A stretch of DNA of 64,000 bases from Nageia nagi (Eukaryota > Pinophyta), in contig JBITNC010000001.1 in NCBI GenBank assembly GCA_050084985.1, positions 208,754,001-208,818,000 on the forward strand. The letters are read 5' to 3'. This document shows positions 44,469-55,410 of the stretch, one piece after another. The notes beneath the pieces were generated by a model, which saw nothing but the letters and a program-made list of their open reading frames with translations, searched no databases and was not told where the DNA came from. Numbering within the stretch: the first letter of the stretch is position 1; each line of letters begins with the position of its first letter. The position numbers and the translations under genes were made by a program.

Positions 44469-45203
44469 TCATGGCGAGCATAAAGAAGTTGTATTACCCA
44501 GCTCAGAAGTATTATGAGATATATGAAACTCAATTGAAGGTTTTATAGTTTCAATAAGAGAAGGAGAATTAGATTGTGATTCTATAGAATATTCAAAAAG
44601 GTCCTCAAGATTCATGTCAAGCTCCTCATCTTCAATATCATATTCATTCCAAAGTAGGGGTGAGGATGTCAAAGTGTCAAGCTTTTAGAGGTCATAAGAT
44701 TTAGTAAAAGATCTTGTGTCATAATCCTTAGCATTGATATTTGCTTCATCCCTTGATATATTGGGGTAATGAGATTTGATATTCTCAAAAGGAGATACAT
44801 AATAATATTTTAATTTGATAAGATGTTTCGATGAGTTTTCAATCTTTATGATGGGCTCATTATTTTCAGTGTCAAACTCATCCCATGATGAGGGTGAAGG
44901 AATGGAAGAACTATACTCTAGCTCTTCATGGGATCTAACAAGGCTTTCTGAGGATTGAAGAAGAGGCATGGTACATTGTTCTATCTCTGCTAAGTATGCT
45001 AAAAGCTTTTCAATGTCGATATAAAAATCATTCTTCATGACCTCTAAAGTAGAATAAGTATCTAAGGTTGACTTGGCAAGATGTGACCATAGTCTTTGTA
45101 TTTTTGGTTTTACTTTGATAGAAAAAGGAACATAATTTAAAAGTGCAACCAAGACAAACTTCATAATGATAAAATTCAAAGGCCTTTTAATTGTTCTCAA
45201 CAA
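44469..45203 (-). pseudogene. unrecognised ORF upstream of gag in element A
   Basis: Two open pieces (45203-44685 and 44672-44469) in the same frame, separated by a single stop codon. Acidic and Ser-rich: two related SS-P-WDE/NEYD-type blocks (SSIPSPSSWDEFDTENNEPI and SSPLLWNEYDIEDEELDMNL) suggest internal duplication. Ogre-type elements often have an ORF before gag. I cannot match this one to it. Confidence 0.45.
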
Positions 45204-45359
45204 CTAAAGATTTGTATGGATCTAGAGTGACTAACACATGCCTATGTTTCTATTTGTCACAAAGGGTTCAAAGAAAAAATCTTAAGTAAAATCAACTTTT
45301 AACATCTTTTAAACCTATTCCTTTGTAGGACCTATTATATCATTCGATAAATAAAACAT

Positions 45360-46200
45360 GTCAATTAAGTATTTGAATATTGTTTTTTTTTTTTTAGGTT
45401 GTATAATAAAATTGTCAAATTTGTTTTGGTTTGATAATTAAGTTCTAATTATAATATAGAATATTCTGAAATTTTATACTTTATATTAATTTTATTTTAA
45501 TATTTTATATTTATGTTTTCATTTTAAATTTTTATATTTAATATCTTAATACTATAATTTAATATTTTATTTTTAATATTTAATGTTATGATTTTTAATT
45601 TTAGATTAATTTTAATTTTATTTTAATTTATATTTAAATTCTTTATTTTATATTTTTAATATTTTATGTTTTTAATATTTATACTTTGTATTGAATTTAA
45701 ATTTTATGTAATAGTTGTATGTTTTATTATTTAAATTTTGTATTTATATTAAATTTAATTTTTTATATTTTAACATATATACTTTATTGTATATTTACGC
45801 ATTTATATTAATTTATTTTCTATTTATGTTTACTATTTATTTTTATTAATTTATATTTATTATTTGTATTTTAATATTTTAATATTGTCACCAATTCAAT
45901 TCAATTCAATTTTAATAATATTAACTTTGCAATTTATTATTTTAAATTTATATCTTATTTTATATTTTAATGTTCAATTTTTTATGAAAATTTTATATTG
46001 ATGTATATAAACTATATATTAATATTTATAATATTTTAATTTTATACTTATATATTTTAAACTCTTTTTTCTTATTAGAATATAAAAACATTTAACATCT
46101 AATGTCTAATCTTTAAAATATTAATTGAAAATCTAAAATTAAAAATTAATTTCAAATGTTTAAATTGAAATTTAAAATTAAAACTAAAAACTTTCAACAT
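45360..46200. repeat. very AT-rich low-complexity stretch in element A leader
   Basis: About 840 bp composed almost only of A and T (TTTTATATTTTTAATATTTTA words). I see no gene and no clear period. Confidence 0.85.
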
Positions 46201-46389
46201 GCAGCAAATAATAGCTGTAGTCCAACCTAATCAATCCACTTTTTCCAGCATAAACTAGGAGATTTGTTATAGGGATTATGATTTAACAGTAGTCATTCAA
46301 TCAAATCAATCCACCTTTCCTGGCATTCAACAAGCATTCAACGAATTGATAGATTTGTTACAAGATTTATACACACATCAAAGATTTTT

Positions 46390-47620
46390 TTTTTTTTAGA
46401 ACGGATTTTTGTTAGATGTTGTGGGCTTTGTAGCTGTGAATTCACCCTTGCATAATGGCTTTAGGGAATGCAATAATTGCTGGATATACATAAAAGTGGA
46501 TTCATTGCAACTACCCCTAAATTGCTGACAAGATTCCTTATCACAATGCAGTCTCATGGACTGCCACGATCATAAGATATGCACAAAATGGGTATGGTGA
46601 AATGATCTATGGATTGCATTGATCACCAGATAAGCACAAAATGGTTTTCCTAAAAAGGGCTCTAGATGTGATTTAAGCAAATGCCATTTATCAAGAATAA
46701 AATCAGACTTTGCAACCTCTGCATTCGTCGATGTGGAAGTGCTAGAAGAAGATACGGACATACAACAATAAGTAATTGAAATAATTTTACATCTAATGTG
46801 CTTATTAATGCTTTGATGGACTTGTATGCTAAAAGTGGCAAGGCAGAGGAGTTGGAATTATTTTACAATGTCAATGTAGACACAATTTCATGGACTGCAA
46901 CAATTACTAGATGTACACACTCTGCAATCTTTGCTAGCATTCAGTAGCACATGCTAGCTATGGGAGTTTTAGAAGTAGTCCTCGACATCCATCAAGGAAG
47001 AATAGCTGAAAATAGTTTTCATCAAATGTTGGGGCTATGAAGAACCTGATACACATGTATGTAAATCATGGAAGCGCAAGAAACGGGATGCAATGGGATG
47101 AGATTACCCATGAGTTATTCAGACAAGTGCCTGATCAAAACATAGTCTCATGGATCGTGATTATTATAGTATATGTAGAATGTTGGGTTTTCTAAAAATG
47201 CCTCCTAGACTTTTTAATCAAATGGGATTATCAGAAGTAATGCCATATATGACAACTTTTTGAACACTCACTCTCCTAGCGTGTGTTACACAGGGAGATC
47301 TAATAGAGTATATGGACATCCGTTAAGGAGTATTTTATGGTTGTGCATACCCTGATAAATTATATATAAAATGCAAAAGTCCTAAAAGTATGAGAATTGC
47401 TTGATAGATGCTAATGCAAACATAGTTCATAGACTACAAGGCAGGCAGGGTATGCAATTCATGGCTATACCAGCATTGCACTTAAACTCTTTGATCTGGT
47501 GAAGCACTTGGGAACCAACCTGAACAACATAATGTTTATATGTGTTCTACTTACATGCAATCATAGGCTAGGTTGTAAGTATTTTAATAGCACTATGACT
47601 CTTATTGCGTTATTCCTGAT
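46390..47620 (+). pseudogene. PPR (pentatricopeptide repeat) gene fragment in element A leader
   Basis: Translating in shifting frames gives NAVSWTATIIRYAQNGYGE near 46550, then FTSNVLINALMDLYAKSGKA near 46790 and DTISWTATI near 46880, MKNLIHMYVNHGSARNG near 47035, PDQNIVSWIVIIIVYVE near 47130, and AIHGYTSIALKLFDLVKHLG near 47460. These are the VSW-T-I-YA-NG and V-NAL-DMYAK words of plant PLS-class PPR proteins, which bind organelle RNA. Many stops and frameshifts make it a pseudogene. It lies antisense in the leader between PBS and gag, so either it was captured by the element or it was part of older DNA around it. Confidence 0.78.
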
Positions 47621-48190
47621 TTAATCATTATACATGCATTATTGACTCTTTTGGCTATGCAGGATATCTTGAGGATGCTTTTGATGTCATTGTCAAGAGG
47701 CCCCTATCCCTGCATTTTTATGCAATCTGTATGCACCAAGCAAACATATCTATTTTTATGTGATCTGTATGCACCAAGCAAATATATATATAATTTTTTA
47801 ATAAAAATAATTTAACATTTTTTTTATATATATTCTATTATATGATATGTATGCATCACTAAAATATGTTTATATTATACCTTATATACTAAAAGTTGTA
47901 AATTATTTGATCTACTTTAATCAATTTAATTATCTATATTCTAACAAAATTTTGTATTTTGACATGTAGGATCTGAACAAAGTGATGGAAAGAAATGACC
48001 TACCTCATCTTGATCGCTCCTTTTCTATGTGTTTGAATCAGATCATCAAGAAGATCTTTCACCAACAAGATTGAACCTGAAATTCATACAAACAAATAAT
48101 CAAACATAAGATAATATGTAAGATATGATCAAAAATTATCAAATTGGAAAGATACAACCATCACCACATCTTGCAATTGTTGGGAGAAGC
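47621..48190. other. rest of element A leader
   Basis: A TATGTATGCACCAAGCAAA-type repeat occurs at about 47728, 47768 and 47850. A further stretch resembles an exon edge (GACATGTAGGATCTGAACAA at 47964) without a frame I can support. Confidence 0.5.
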
Positions 48191-48206
48191 CCTCCTTCTA
48201 GCACCA
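48191..48206 (-). other. primer binding site of element A
   Basis: Minus strand TGGTGCTAGAAGGAGG, identical to element B, three bases from the LTR. Confidence 0.82.
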
Positions 48207-48209
48207 AAA

Positions 48210-49298
48210 TGTACACAATAAAATGATGCTGGAAATGAATTGAATACCCAATTGTATTAATTCAATCTCTTATTGTGAACCTCAATAGAATCTCATTAGG
48301 ATCCTTTACAATGTATGAGTTTTTGAACTCAATATGCCTCTATGGGGCTTTTACAAATGTAATTTCATCTAGTTTTGTAAGAAATATGCTCTCCATAGAT
48401 GTATGAGTATCAATTCTAATGCATTTGGCTTGGCTTCTGTAATTTTGTCATCCTACAATCTAAAATCACAAACAAAAACACACTTCACATACATTAATAT
48501 GTTAGTATCTAAAAAATATATATGTGATAAAAAAGCATAATAAAAAAAAGGAATAAACATGATATAAGAAAATACTTCATAATGCTTGAAATCTCCTTTA
48601 ACCCAAAAAAAAAAATCTTGGCATAATAAACCCAAGCTATTATTTATAAGTCTTGGAGTTTGTTAAATTTTTTATTATCTGGTCCTATTCTCAAGATATA
48701 TTAGTTAAGTTAATGACTCATCTTGCCACCTTTGAGCTAATTTTAACATTTTCTTATATAAAGAAGAAACTAACTTTCAAGTTGGCTATATTTGACCAAA
48801 AGAATAGGACAAGATAATTCCTATTTTTAAGCATTTTCATTTGTACGTGTATTTATTTTGGAGATTAATTGTACATGATTTATTTTAACAATCATAGTAT
48901 TTAAATATTTATTTTCCACATGTTCTTGGTCAGCCTTTGACCAAGTGATAATTTTGACTATCATGCCACTTAGGACATGATGATTAGGATGCCACCTAAG
49001 ACATGATGATTAGGATGCCACCTAAGGCATGGTGATTAGGATGCCACCTAAGGCATGGTGATTAGGATGCCTATATGGTATGCTGATTGTGCATGCCACA
49101 TCATAAATGTGGGTCCCACTAAGTGAATTTTAATAATTTATTAAATATTTAGAAGGCCATAATTCATAAAATATAACTTTGTTTTCTTCATCATTTGAAG
49201 GATTGGAAAGAGAAAAAATAGGTCTTTAATATGACATAATTATCTTCAAGATTATCAATGTTAATTCTTGACCATAGGATCATTTTTGAGTGTCTACA
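48210..49298 (-). repeat. Element A 5' LTR (1089 bp)
   Basis: Collinear with 17707-18848, about 53 bp shorter owing to fewer 26-bp units (48959-49072). TATA box on the minus strand near 48641. By eye there are only a few per cent differences. Confidence 0.92.
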
Positions 49299-49303
49299 GT
49301 TAT
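49299..49303. other. target site duplication GTTAT, right (element A)
   Basis: Matches 17702-17706. Confidence 0.92.
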
Positions 49304-49468
49304 TATTCATTGTATTAGTAGACCAAAATTTATTTATTTGTGTTTTTATTTAGTATTTACATATTTTTAGGTCTACAACATCCCTACTCTATTAGTAGTT
49401 TAATATTTTCCCCCATCAAAGTACATTTTCCATATTATCTCATTTTTAAAAAACTTAACTTTTTATCA
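49304..49468 (+). repeat. LTR L2, right part (3' end of C2)
   Basis: Continues the LTR interrupted at 17706 and is collinear with L3 to CTTAACTTTTTATCA. Beyond it the two sequences diverge, so the LTR end is placed at 49468. Confidence 0.75.
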
Positions 49469-49539
49469 ATTTTATGAGCTTAGGTTGCATCATGTGTTTA
49501 TCCATACATTCTTCTTATAATTGTATTAATACATGTTAT
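49469..49539. other. short flank between L2 and R3
   Basis: 71 bp of AT-rich sequence. It should be contiguous with 57135 onward once R3 is removed, but no reading frame is evident. Confidence 0.5.
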
Positions 49540-49544
49540 ATTAA
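49540..49544. other. target site duplication ATTAA, left (R3)
   Basis: ATTAA before the R3 LTR, repeated at 57130-57134. Confidence 0.9.
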
Positions 49545-50400
49545 TGTTAACACATAAAAATGAATTTATGTTTTTAAATCAATAAATTAATGAAATATGC
49601 TTGGCCTAACTATATGTCTTGAATGGGTTAAAGTGATAATATCAATGTTTGGCTTGAATATGAATATTGTATGGTTTACCTTGAATATTGCATGGTTTAT
49701 CTTGAATATTGCATGGGTTATCTTGTTTATTGATGTGTTTATATTAAATCTTGTGAATTAACCTTATTTATGTGGATGCATGCCGACCTATGGGCGGTAT
49801 TATCTATTATCTATATAAATAAGGGATCTAATAATAAGTCCACAACAACAAGGATACACATGATCCCGCGTATGGTCTTGTAAGTGGCTACCCCTTAAGG
49901 TATCTCTTGGTACCGCCTACAAGGCTGTGGTTTGTGTGCTTCCTTACGCGAGCTCTCCTGACATATGCGATCAATTCTGATACTACACTGTAATCTGAGA
50001 TATCTATACTGAAGATCTGGACCTAATCAAGAGGTCAAAGCTATCAAGCTAGGGCCACCGATGCTCCTTTGTGAATGGAAGAACACCACCAGCACTCTAA
50101 TACTATTGAAACGGACCGCCCGCGGTCCTCTTTTTGCATCCTTGCAGGTCACGACATCATGGAAAAGGTAGCTTATCATCACTACATCACCAATATCTAC
50201 ATCTTTCATTATCAGGTACATTCCGTGAGGTAAGTACACGAATCACAGTCTTGGTTGGTACAAGTACACTGCTGAATTGGTTATGTTGTTTATTTGATAT
50301 CTAGAATAAATCGCTATTCGTAGCTAGTATACAGATAATATTAAGTTTGCAGATATTTCTCTGTTTATTTATTTACACGCTCAATTTTTATTTGTAAACA
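49545..50400 (+). repeat. R3 5' LTR (856 bp)
   Basis: TGTTAACACA...TTGTAAACA with TATA at 49812-49821. It contains short GAATATTGCATGGTTTATCTT repeats at 49655-49735. The motif cluster at 50064-50128 includes GGACCGCCCGCGGTCC at 50113-50128, with perfect 7-base arms, the least decayed copy in the window. Confidence 0.93.
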
Positions 50401-50402
50401 TT

Positions 50403-50420
50403 TGGTGAACCTGACGTGAA
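50403..50420 (+). other. primer binding site (R3)
   Basis: TGGTGAACCTGACGTGAA, two bases after the LTR, agreeing with R2 at 16 of 18 positions. Confidence 0.72.
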
Positions 50421-50491
50421 CTACACATCATTATACTAAAACCCTAAAGGTTTTAGTTAAGATTAACATCTATTTTGTGAGTGTCTTAGTT

Positions 50492-51700
50492 ATGGAACAA
50501 CTTAAGTTATTATTGTGAAGCCTTTCAAAAAGAGATTTGGATGAGTTATTGGTAGAAATCAGACATGATGATCCAGAAGGATCTGGAGGAATGCAAAATA
50601 GCACTGAGGGTGACAATAGCAATTTTCAGGCTACTATGGAAGGTATGTAGAGGTAGATAGACAGATTGGCAAGAAGATCAACGCCACCTAATGATTCTTT
50701 CGAATTTGGTAGTCCTTTATGTGGTGACATTCGTAGGCATATGCCACCATCTGATTACAAAGAACCAAAATTCAGTAAGTTTAATGGTGGAGGAGATCCA
50801 AGGAGACATATACAAGGTTTTAAGGATGAATGTGAACTCACAATTGGTACCGACCAAAGATTGCAGGCTAAATTCTTCCCCCAGAGCTTGGAAGGAGATG
50901 CATGAGAATGGTTTTATGGCTTACCTGAAGGGTCCATTACATCATTTGAGGAATTTAGTGATTTGTTTCTAGAGCAATATAAGCATAACATCAAAAAGGA
51001 GGTTATGCTATCAGATTTATGTGCTATTAAACAAGACAGTGATGAGCAACTAGATAAATTTGTTGTAAGATTTAAGAAGACATGGCAGCAAGTAAAGATT
51101 AGGTTAACAAAAAAAGAGGTAAATAACATTTTTAAAGAAGCTGTTATATTGCCCTTACAAGCATATTTTATTGATTATACACATCTCACATTTTCTGATA
51201 TGACGTATAAACTATTAGAGAAAGAAAAAGTCCTTGTGAAGCTAGGGCTTGTAAAGTATGGTAATAATGAAAAGGCAAAAGCAAAGGATAAGAGATCACA
51301 TTCATCGAAGAGAGAGAAAGATGTCCATATGGCTGAGAATACAAGTGAGATGAAGGAAAAGAGATATGTGAGATTTCCCATACCTCCAAGACACATTCTA
51401 AAAGATCTTATGGAAAAAGGGTTATTACAACCTTTACCGAAGCATGAGGAAGATCCCATAGCAGAAAAACCCCATTGGTATAAGGAAGATAGATATTGTG
51501 AATATCATCAGGCTAAAGGCCATGCTATAAATGGATGTGGAAATCTTAGGGATAGAATACAAAAGCTCATAGAATATGGATTCTATGTATGTCTAGCAAA
51601 GGTCAAAGATACAGGAGAAGAATAGCATATCAATACGATCTTCCTTGAGGATGCTAACCCCGGTAGGAGCTCCAGGCCTCCCGAAGGTATCATTTGGTAG
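50492..51700 (+). pseudogene. gag (R3)
   Basis: 403 codons in one frame without any frameshift, from the ATG at 50492 (MEQLKLLL) to TAG at 51698-51700. It has five internal stops (first at codon 9, then near 50648, 50654, 50903 and 51623). Order: N-terminal helix, linker FEFGSPLCGDIRRHMPPSDY, capsid (EWFYGLPEGSITSFEEFSDL, LEQYKHNIKKEVMLSDLCAI, DEQLDKFVVRFKKTWQQVKI), basic linker, PIPPRHILKDL, knuckle CEYHQAKGHAINGC (C-X2-H-X4-H-X4-C). Stops are of the CAG-to-TAG or CGA/TGG-to-TGA kind. It is the only protein the element encodes on its own strand. Confidence 0.88.
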
Positions 51701-52087
51701 ATTGAAATACATAAAAAAAAAAGAGAGAGAGAAAAGCTAGCAGTTGGTTCAGGTCTCTAACAGATGTCAGGGTTAAGAGATTGGGAGGTTTCATGAAGTC
51801 ATAACAGGAGCATCGGCGTTGTATTTTGGGAGAAAAAGATCGCCAACAGTCCTCTTTTAGGGGAAAAATAGAGGAAAGCAAAAGATTCCAAGTATGTTCG
51901 CAACATGAAAGGTCAGAATTTTAGGTCGTATCATTGGTGTTCATTCGCAAGGATCACGGAACATCAAATTCATGCATCACAAGTACATGAACAAAAAACA
52001 AATCAAGTACCAAAGTTTATGTTTTATATATCATAATCAAAATGTTTTTGTTTACAATACAAACTAAATGAGATTACATAGAGTGAT
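51701..52087. other. spacer between gag and PMD 3' end (R3)
   Basis: I see no gene. It holds motif copies GATCGCCAACAGTCC at 51838-51852 and CATCGGCGTTGTATTTTGG near 51811. Confidence 0.65.
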
Positions 52088-54341
52088 TTAAAATCTCCTA
52101 CTAGACCCCCCACCCCCCACACTAGAGCTAGTAGCCCTGCTAGAGGTGCCACCCCCACATCGTGCCCTGTATTTCTCTACATGGGCCTTCTCCTTGCTGA
52201 TCCGTCTCTCATCCTGGCGAAGCTGCTTGTAGAGGACCTTGATTTCTTTGTTGGCTACCTGTAAGTCTTGATAGATACCGACATAATCTCCTCCTCTGAA
52301 CTGTAGACATCCCTGTAGCTCTTTGATCTCCTCATCCTTCTGATCAATTTGGCTACGTAGCCTAGCTATCTCAACCTCAGGATCTGTGACATAGTATTAA
52401 CATATCATGTTAGTTCCTTGCGTATTATGAAAAATAGAAAGTCAAAGCAAAGTAAAAGAGAAAGTAGTTTACCATCATCATCTTCATCGTAGTCTTCATC
52501 CTCCCAGTCTGATTCTATCTTATATTCAGGTTCATATTCATCCTGGTTCGGATCAGTCTCCTCATTGTCATCATGCCCTACATCTAGAGATGTGTCACGA
52601 GCATATGAAGAGCTACTCTCCCCTCCCTATCCTCCCATGGTGAAGGGAGTGTCCCACCCAGTCTCTGTGTCTCTTGGGTCCTCATCCTCCCCTGCATCGT
52701 CACCCATGTCAATATCGTGAATGCCTATGTGGTGAGGGTGGCATGTCCTCCACCAGTCTAGATAGTCCTTTGTATGATCAGGTCCATCTATGTCATCATC
52801 AACATCATAGTTAGAGTCCTCGCTAGGGGACTCCCAGTTTGGATCCTAGTCTGGCACTGGCTCATAATCCTCTGGGAGGTGCCTGCTATGGTAGTAGCGC
52901 ACCACTATCCTGCAATCATTTGGTATACCCTGCTGGAGGCTAAACTGATAGAGTACCCGCTCTGGCCTATACGACTCCACTAAAGCCCTACGTGCCTATA
53001 GGTAGGTAGGGTGTCTCACCCATGTCATCTCCTCTAGGTCTTCCTCCCACTCTGGAAAACCTCCCTGATAAGGACACTAGTAGATCTGCACCTCCTGTAG
53101 TAAGTCAAGTCGCACATGCCATCCCTCTAGGTCTATGTTAGGGAAGTCTGGTACCTCGATCGTCGCCCACTGTTGCCAGGTGGGGGCATCATTTAGCTAG
53201 TCTAGGGGTAGTATAGTTAGTCTAGAAATAGTGATGTGTTCATAGGCCCACACCTACAGGATCATAGAGTGAGCCACCTGTCTCCCCTTTCTCTCCACCT
53301 CTGCAAAGCTATGGAGATCATGATAAAGTTGTGCCAGTATTGCGGTGCACCATGCATATCACTATCTGTGTATAACCAGGTCTTGAATAATAGGAATCAT
53401 ACCCTTTAGGAAGGTCTCACTGCTCTTGTCTAGATAGACAATAGCATCTAGAAGGTAGGCAATGAGGAGCCTCATCCGCAGGTCACCCCGTGCTAGAGGA
53501 TCCTCTGGCACATGTCTCACTAGTGACACACCTCTCTTCCTATGATTCACTTCGTCTGATCCTGTCAGCCATGTAGCCCATACCTCTACCTATTCCAAGC
53601 TCGAAATAGGAATCATTTTCACTAGTTTCCCCCTGATAGGAAGTCTAGTGATCCTGTAGATATCCTCTAAGGTCACTGTAATCTCACCGGTGGGAAGGTG
53701 AAAGGTGTTGGAATTTGGATCCCACCTCTCCATCAAAGCTGTAAGCATGTTGTGGTCATGAAACACATATTCAACAAATGTACGGTGGCTAAATGAAATA
53801 TCCTCTAGAATACTCCGGGCTGCGTTAGTTTGGGGCCACTGTTGGGCAGTGGTGAAGGAGGCATTCTTACTAGACAGATGCATAAGGTATGCATGACTCT
53901 GCAAGAAAAGGAGGATGAAAGGCAAGTCAGTATCAAGATGTGAAATGCAAATAGCAAAAAAAAATATAGTACAAGAAAACGAGGATCGCCCATGGTCCAA
54001 ACTAGGGTAGAAAGGATCGCCAGTGGTCTTGTTTCCATGAAAAAGGGCAATAAAATTCAGGGTGTAGGTTCGTACAGGTGAGCATAAGATAGCCATGGCA
54101 CTGGAAGTTCAAAAAGTAGACTAAAAAAGAAAAAATGTAGAGCTAGGGTATGCAATAGTAAAACCCTAGGGGCAATTCAGAAAAGCTAGTGTACAGATAG
54201 CTAAAACTTGAAGAGAAATAAAAACATAGCATGAAAAAGGTAGAAGAGGTAGTGTACCTGATGACCAATAGGAGAATCAACCACCAAGGTAGCTCTATGT
54301 CCCTCTCGGTGTGTGATCGGTAGGGCCATAGTGTGCAACAT
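52088..54341 (-). pseudogene. antisense plant-mobile-domain (PMD) gene, R3 reference copy
   Basis: Exon 1 is 54258-54341 (28 codons, MLHTMALPITHREGHRATLV...). Intron 1 is 53899-54257, ending TTTTCTTGCAG. Exon 2 is 52473-53898, intron 2 is 52384-52472 (89 bp, GT...AG), and exon 3 is 52088-52383. Exon 2 continues in phase 0 (SHAYLMHLSSKNASFTTAQQ) and carries the PMD core: DHNMLTALMERWDPNSNTFH, GEITVTLEDIYRITRLPIRG, HRKRGVSLVRHVPEDPLARG and MRLLIAYLLDAIVYLDKS. It ends in an acidic tail with DYLDWWRTCHPHHIGIHDID. Exon 3 splices in as D-PEVEIARLRSQIDQKDEEI, a predicted coiled coil, and ends in SSRRF. About six TAG/TGA stops disable it, for example after ISSLE. PMD proteins act in the nucleus; a role here in silencing control or targeting is only a guess. 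Confidence 0.82.
53983..54030. repeat. two motif copies in PMD intron 1 (R3)
   Basis: GGATCGCCCATGGTCC (53983-53998) and GGATCGCCAGTGGTCT (54014-54029), decayed forms of GGACCGCC-GGCGGTCC. Equivalent copies lie in R1 and R2. Confidence 0.65.
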
Positions 54342-54475
54342 AGCAATACAAGAAGAATTATTTAGCAATAGTGACAAAAGCACCAGCTAAACCTCTCTGA
54401 ATCAGTCTCTTGAGCTCTAGGATGCTCTCAGCTATGAAAATGACAAGGTGAACAAATGAGGAAGGGTGGGGCCCC

Positions 54476-54482
54476 TTTTATA
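54476..54482 (-). promoter_or_regulatory. TATA box of the antisense PMD gene (R3)
   Basis: TATAAAAGGGGCCCC on the minus strand, 135 bp upstream of the ATG at 54341, the same spacing as in R1 and R2. This is the strongest sign that the gene had its own promoter. Confidence 0.6.
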
Positions 54483-54624
54483 AAAAGGTTAGGGCACACA
54501 CTTCAATACTAATTTTGATTTGAGCATTTGGCATATGTGGATGAGTAATCAGGCATCAATTCAAAATCCAGAGGTGATTCACAGGGATGTGATTTTCATG
54601 GTTTTTGATGAATCTTCAAGAAAA

Positions 54625-54693
54625 GGACCACCCACGGCCTTAGTGAAGACCGTCGATGTTCTAAGTCAGTAAGAAACGACCGCCTGCGGTCCT
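54625..54693. repeat. motif cluster upstream of the PMD gene (R3)
   Basis: GGACCACCCACGGCCT at 54625, GAAGACCGTCGATGTTCT at about 54645 and CGACCGCCTGCGGTCCT at 54677-54693, the last with arms GACCGC/GCGGTC. R1 (2815-2890) and R2 (9478-9550) have the same three. Confidence 0.7.
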
Positions 54694-54889
54694 TTATCTA
54701 GAAAATCAATTTATTGAGTATCATGAGTGCATCATAGATGTTTGATCAATGTTAATCTAGGATAATATTGCCTTGAGTTTCATGTTTGCAGATCTGAATT
54801 ATCAACTTATCTAAGTATCATGTGTGCATCATAGGTGTTTGACAAATGATATATCTAGGAGAATATTACTTTGAGTTTTCATGTTTGCA

Positions 54890-55410
54890 GACCCGAGTGA
54901 TCCAACTATCATGATTGTGAGAGGATTCCATCTCCTATGATTAGAATATTATGCTTGTGAGTGGAGTCCAACTCTTATAATCTACTTATCATGTGCCTAT
55001 GAGTGGAGTCTAGCTCCCGTGGTCAGATTATCATGCTTATGAGTGGAGTCCCAGCTCCCGTGGTCAGATTATCATGCTTGTGAGTGGAGTCCCAGCTCTT
55101 GTGACCAGATTATCATGTTTGTGAGATGAGTTCCAACTCCCATGGTTAGATTATCATGCTTATGAGTGGAGTTCTAGCTCCCATGGTTAGACTATCATGC
55201 TTATGAGTGGAGTCCAGCTCCCATAGTCAGCTTATCATGTGCTTATTATGTGGCTATGAGTGGAGTCTAGCTCCCATAGTTAGCTTATCATGTGGCTATG
55301 AGTGGATTCCAGCTCCCATAGTCAGCTTATCATGTGCTTATCATGTGCCTATGAGTGGATTCCAGCTCCCATAGTCAGTTTATCATGCTTCTTGGTGGAG
55401 TATTAGCTTC
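54890..55410 (+). repeat. about 40-bp tandem repeat array (R3)
   Basis: Diverged version of the 41-bp array: TATCATGCTTATGAGTGGAG and TCCAGCTCCCATAGTCAG-type words, about twelve to thirteen units, with some units enlarged by CTTATCATGTG. Confidence 0.85.

Larger units (their letters stand above)
17707..49298 (-). mobile_element. Element A: non-autonomous Tat/Ogre-like LTR retrotransposon, host of element B
   Basis: Minus-strand element with LTRs 17707-18848 (3') and 48210-49298 (5'), PBS at 48191-48206, PPT at 18849-18866 and target duplication GTTAT. Without the inserted element B and its extra target copy it is about 13.6 kb. It carries a Tat-type gag and part of a protease (41528-44152) but no visible RT, RNase H or integrase: after the protease the sequence goes straight to the hairpin block shared with B. 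The leader between PBS and gag is over 3 kb and contains a PPR gene fragment. It was probably mobilised by a B-like relative with the same PBS and PPT. Confidence 0.88.
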
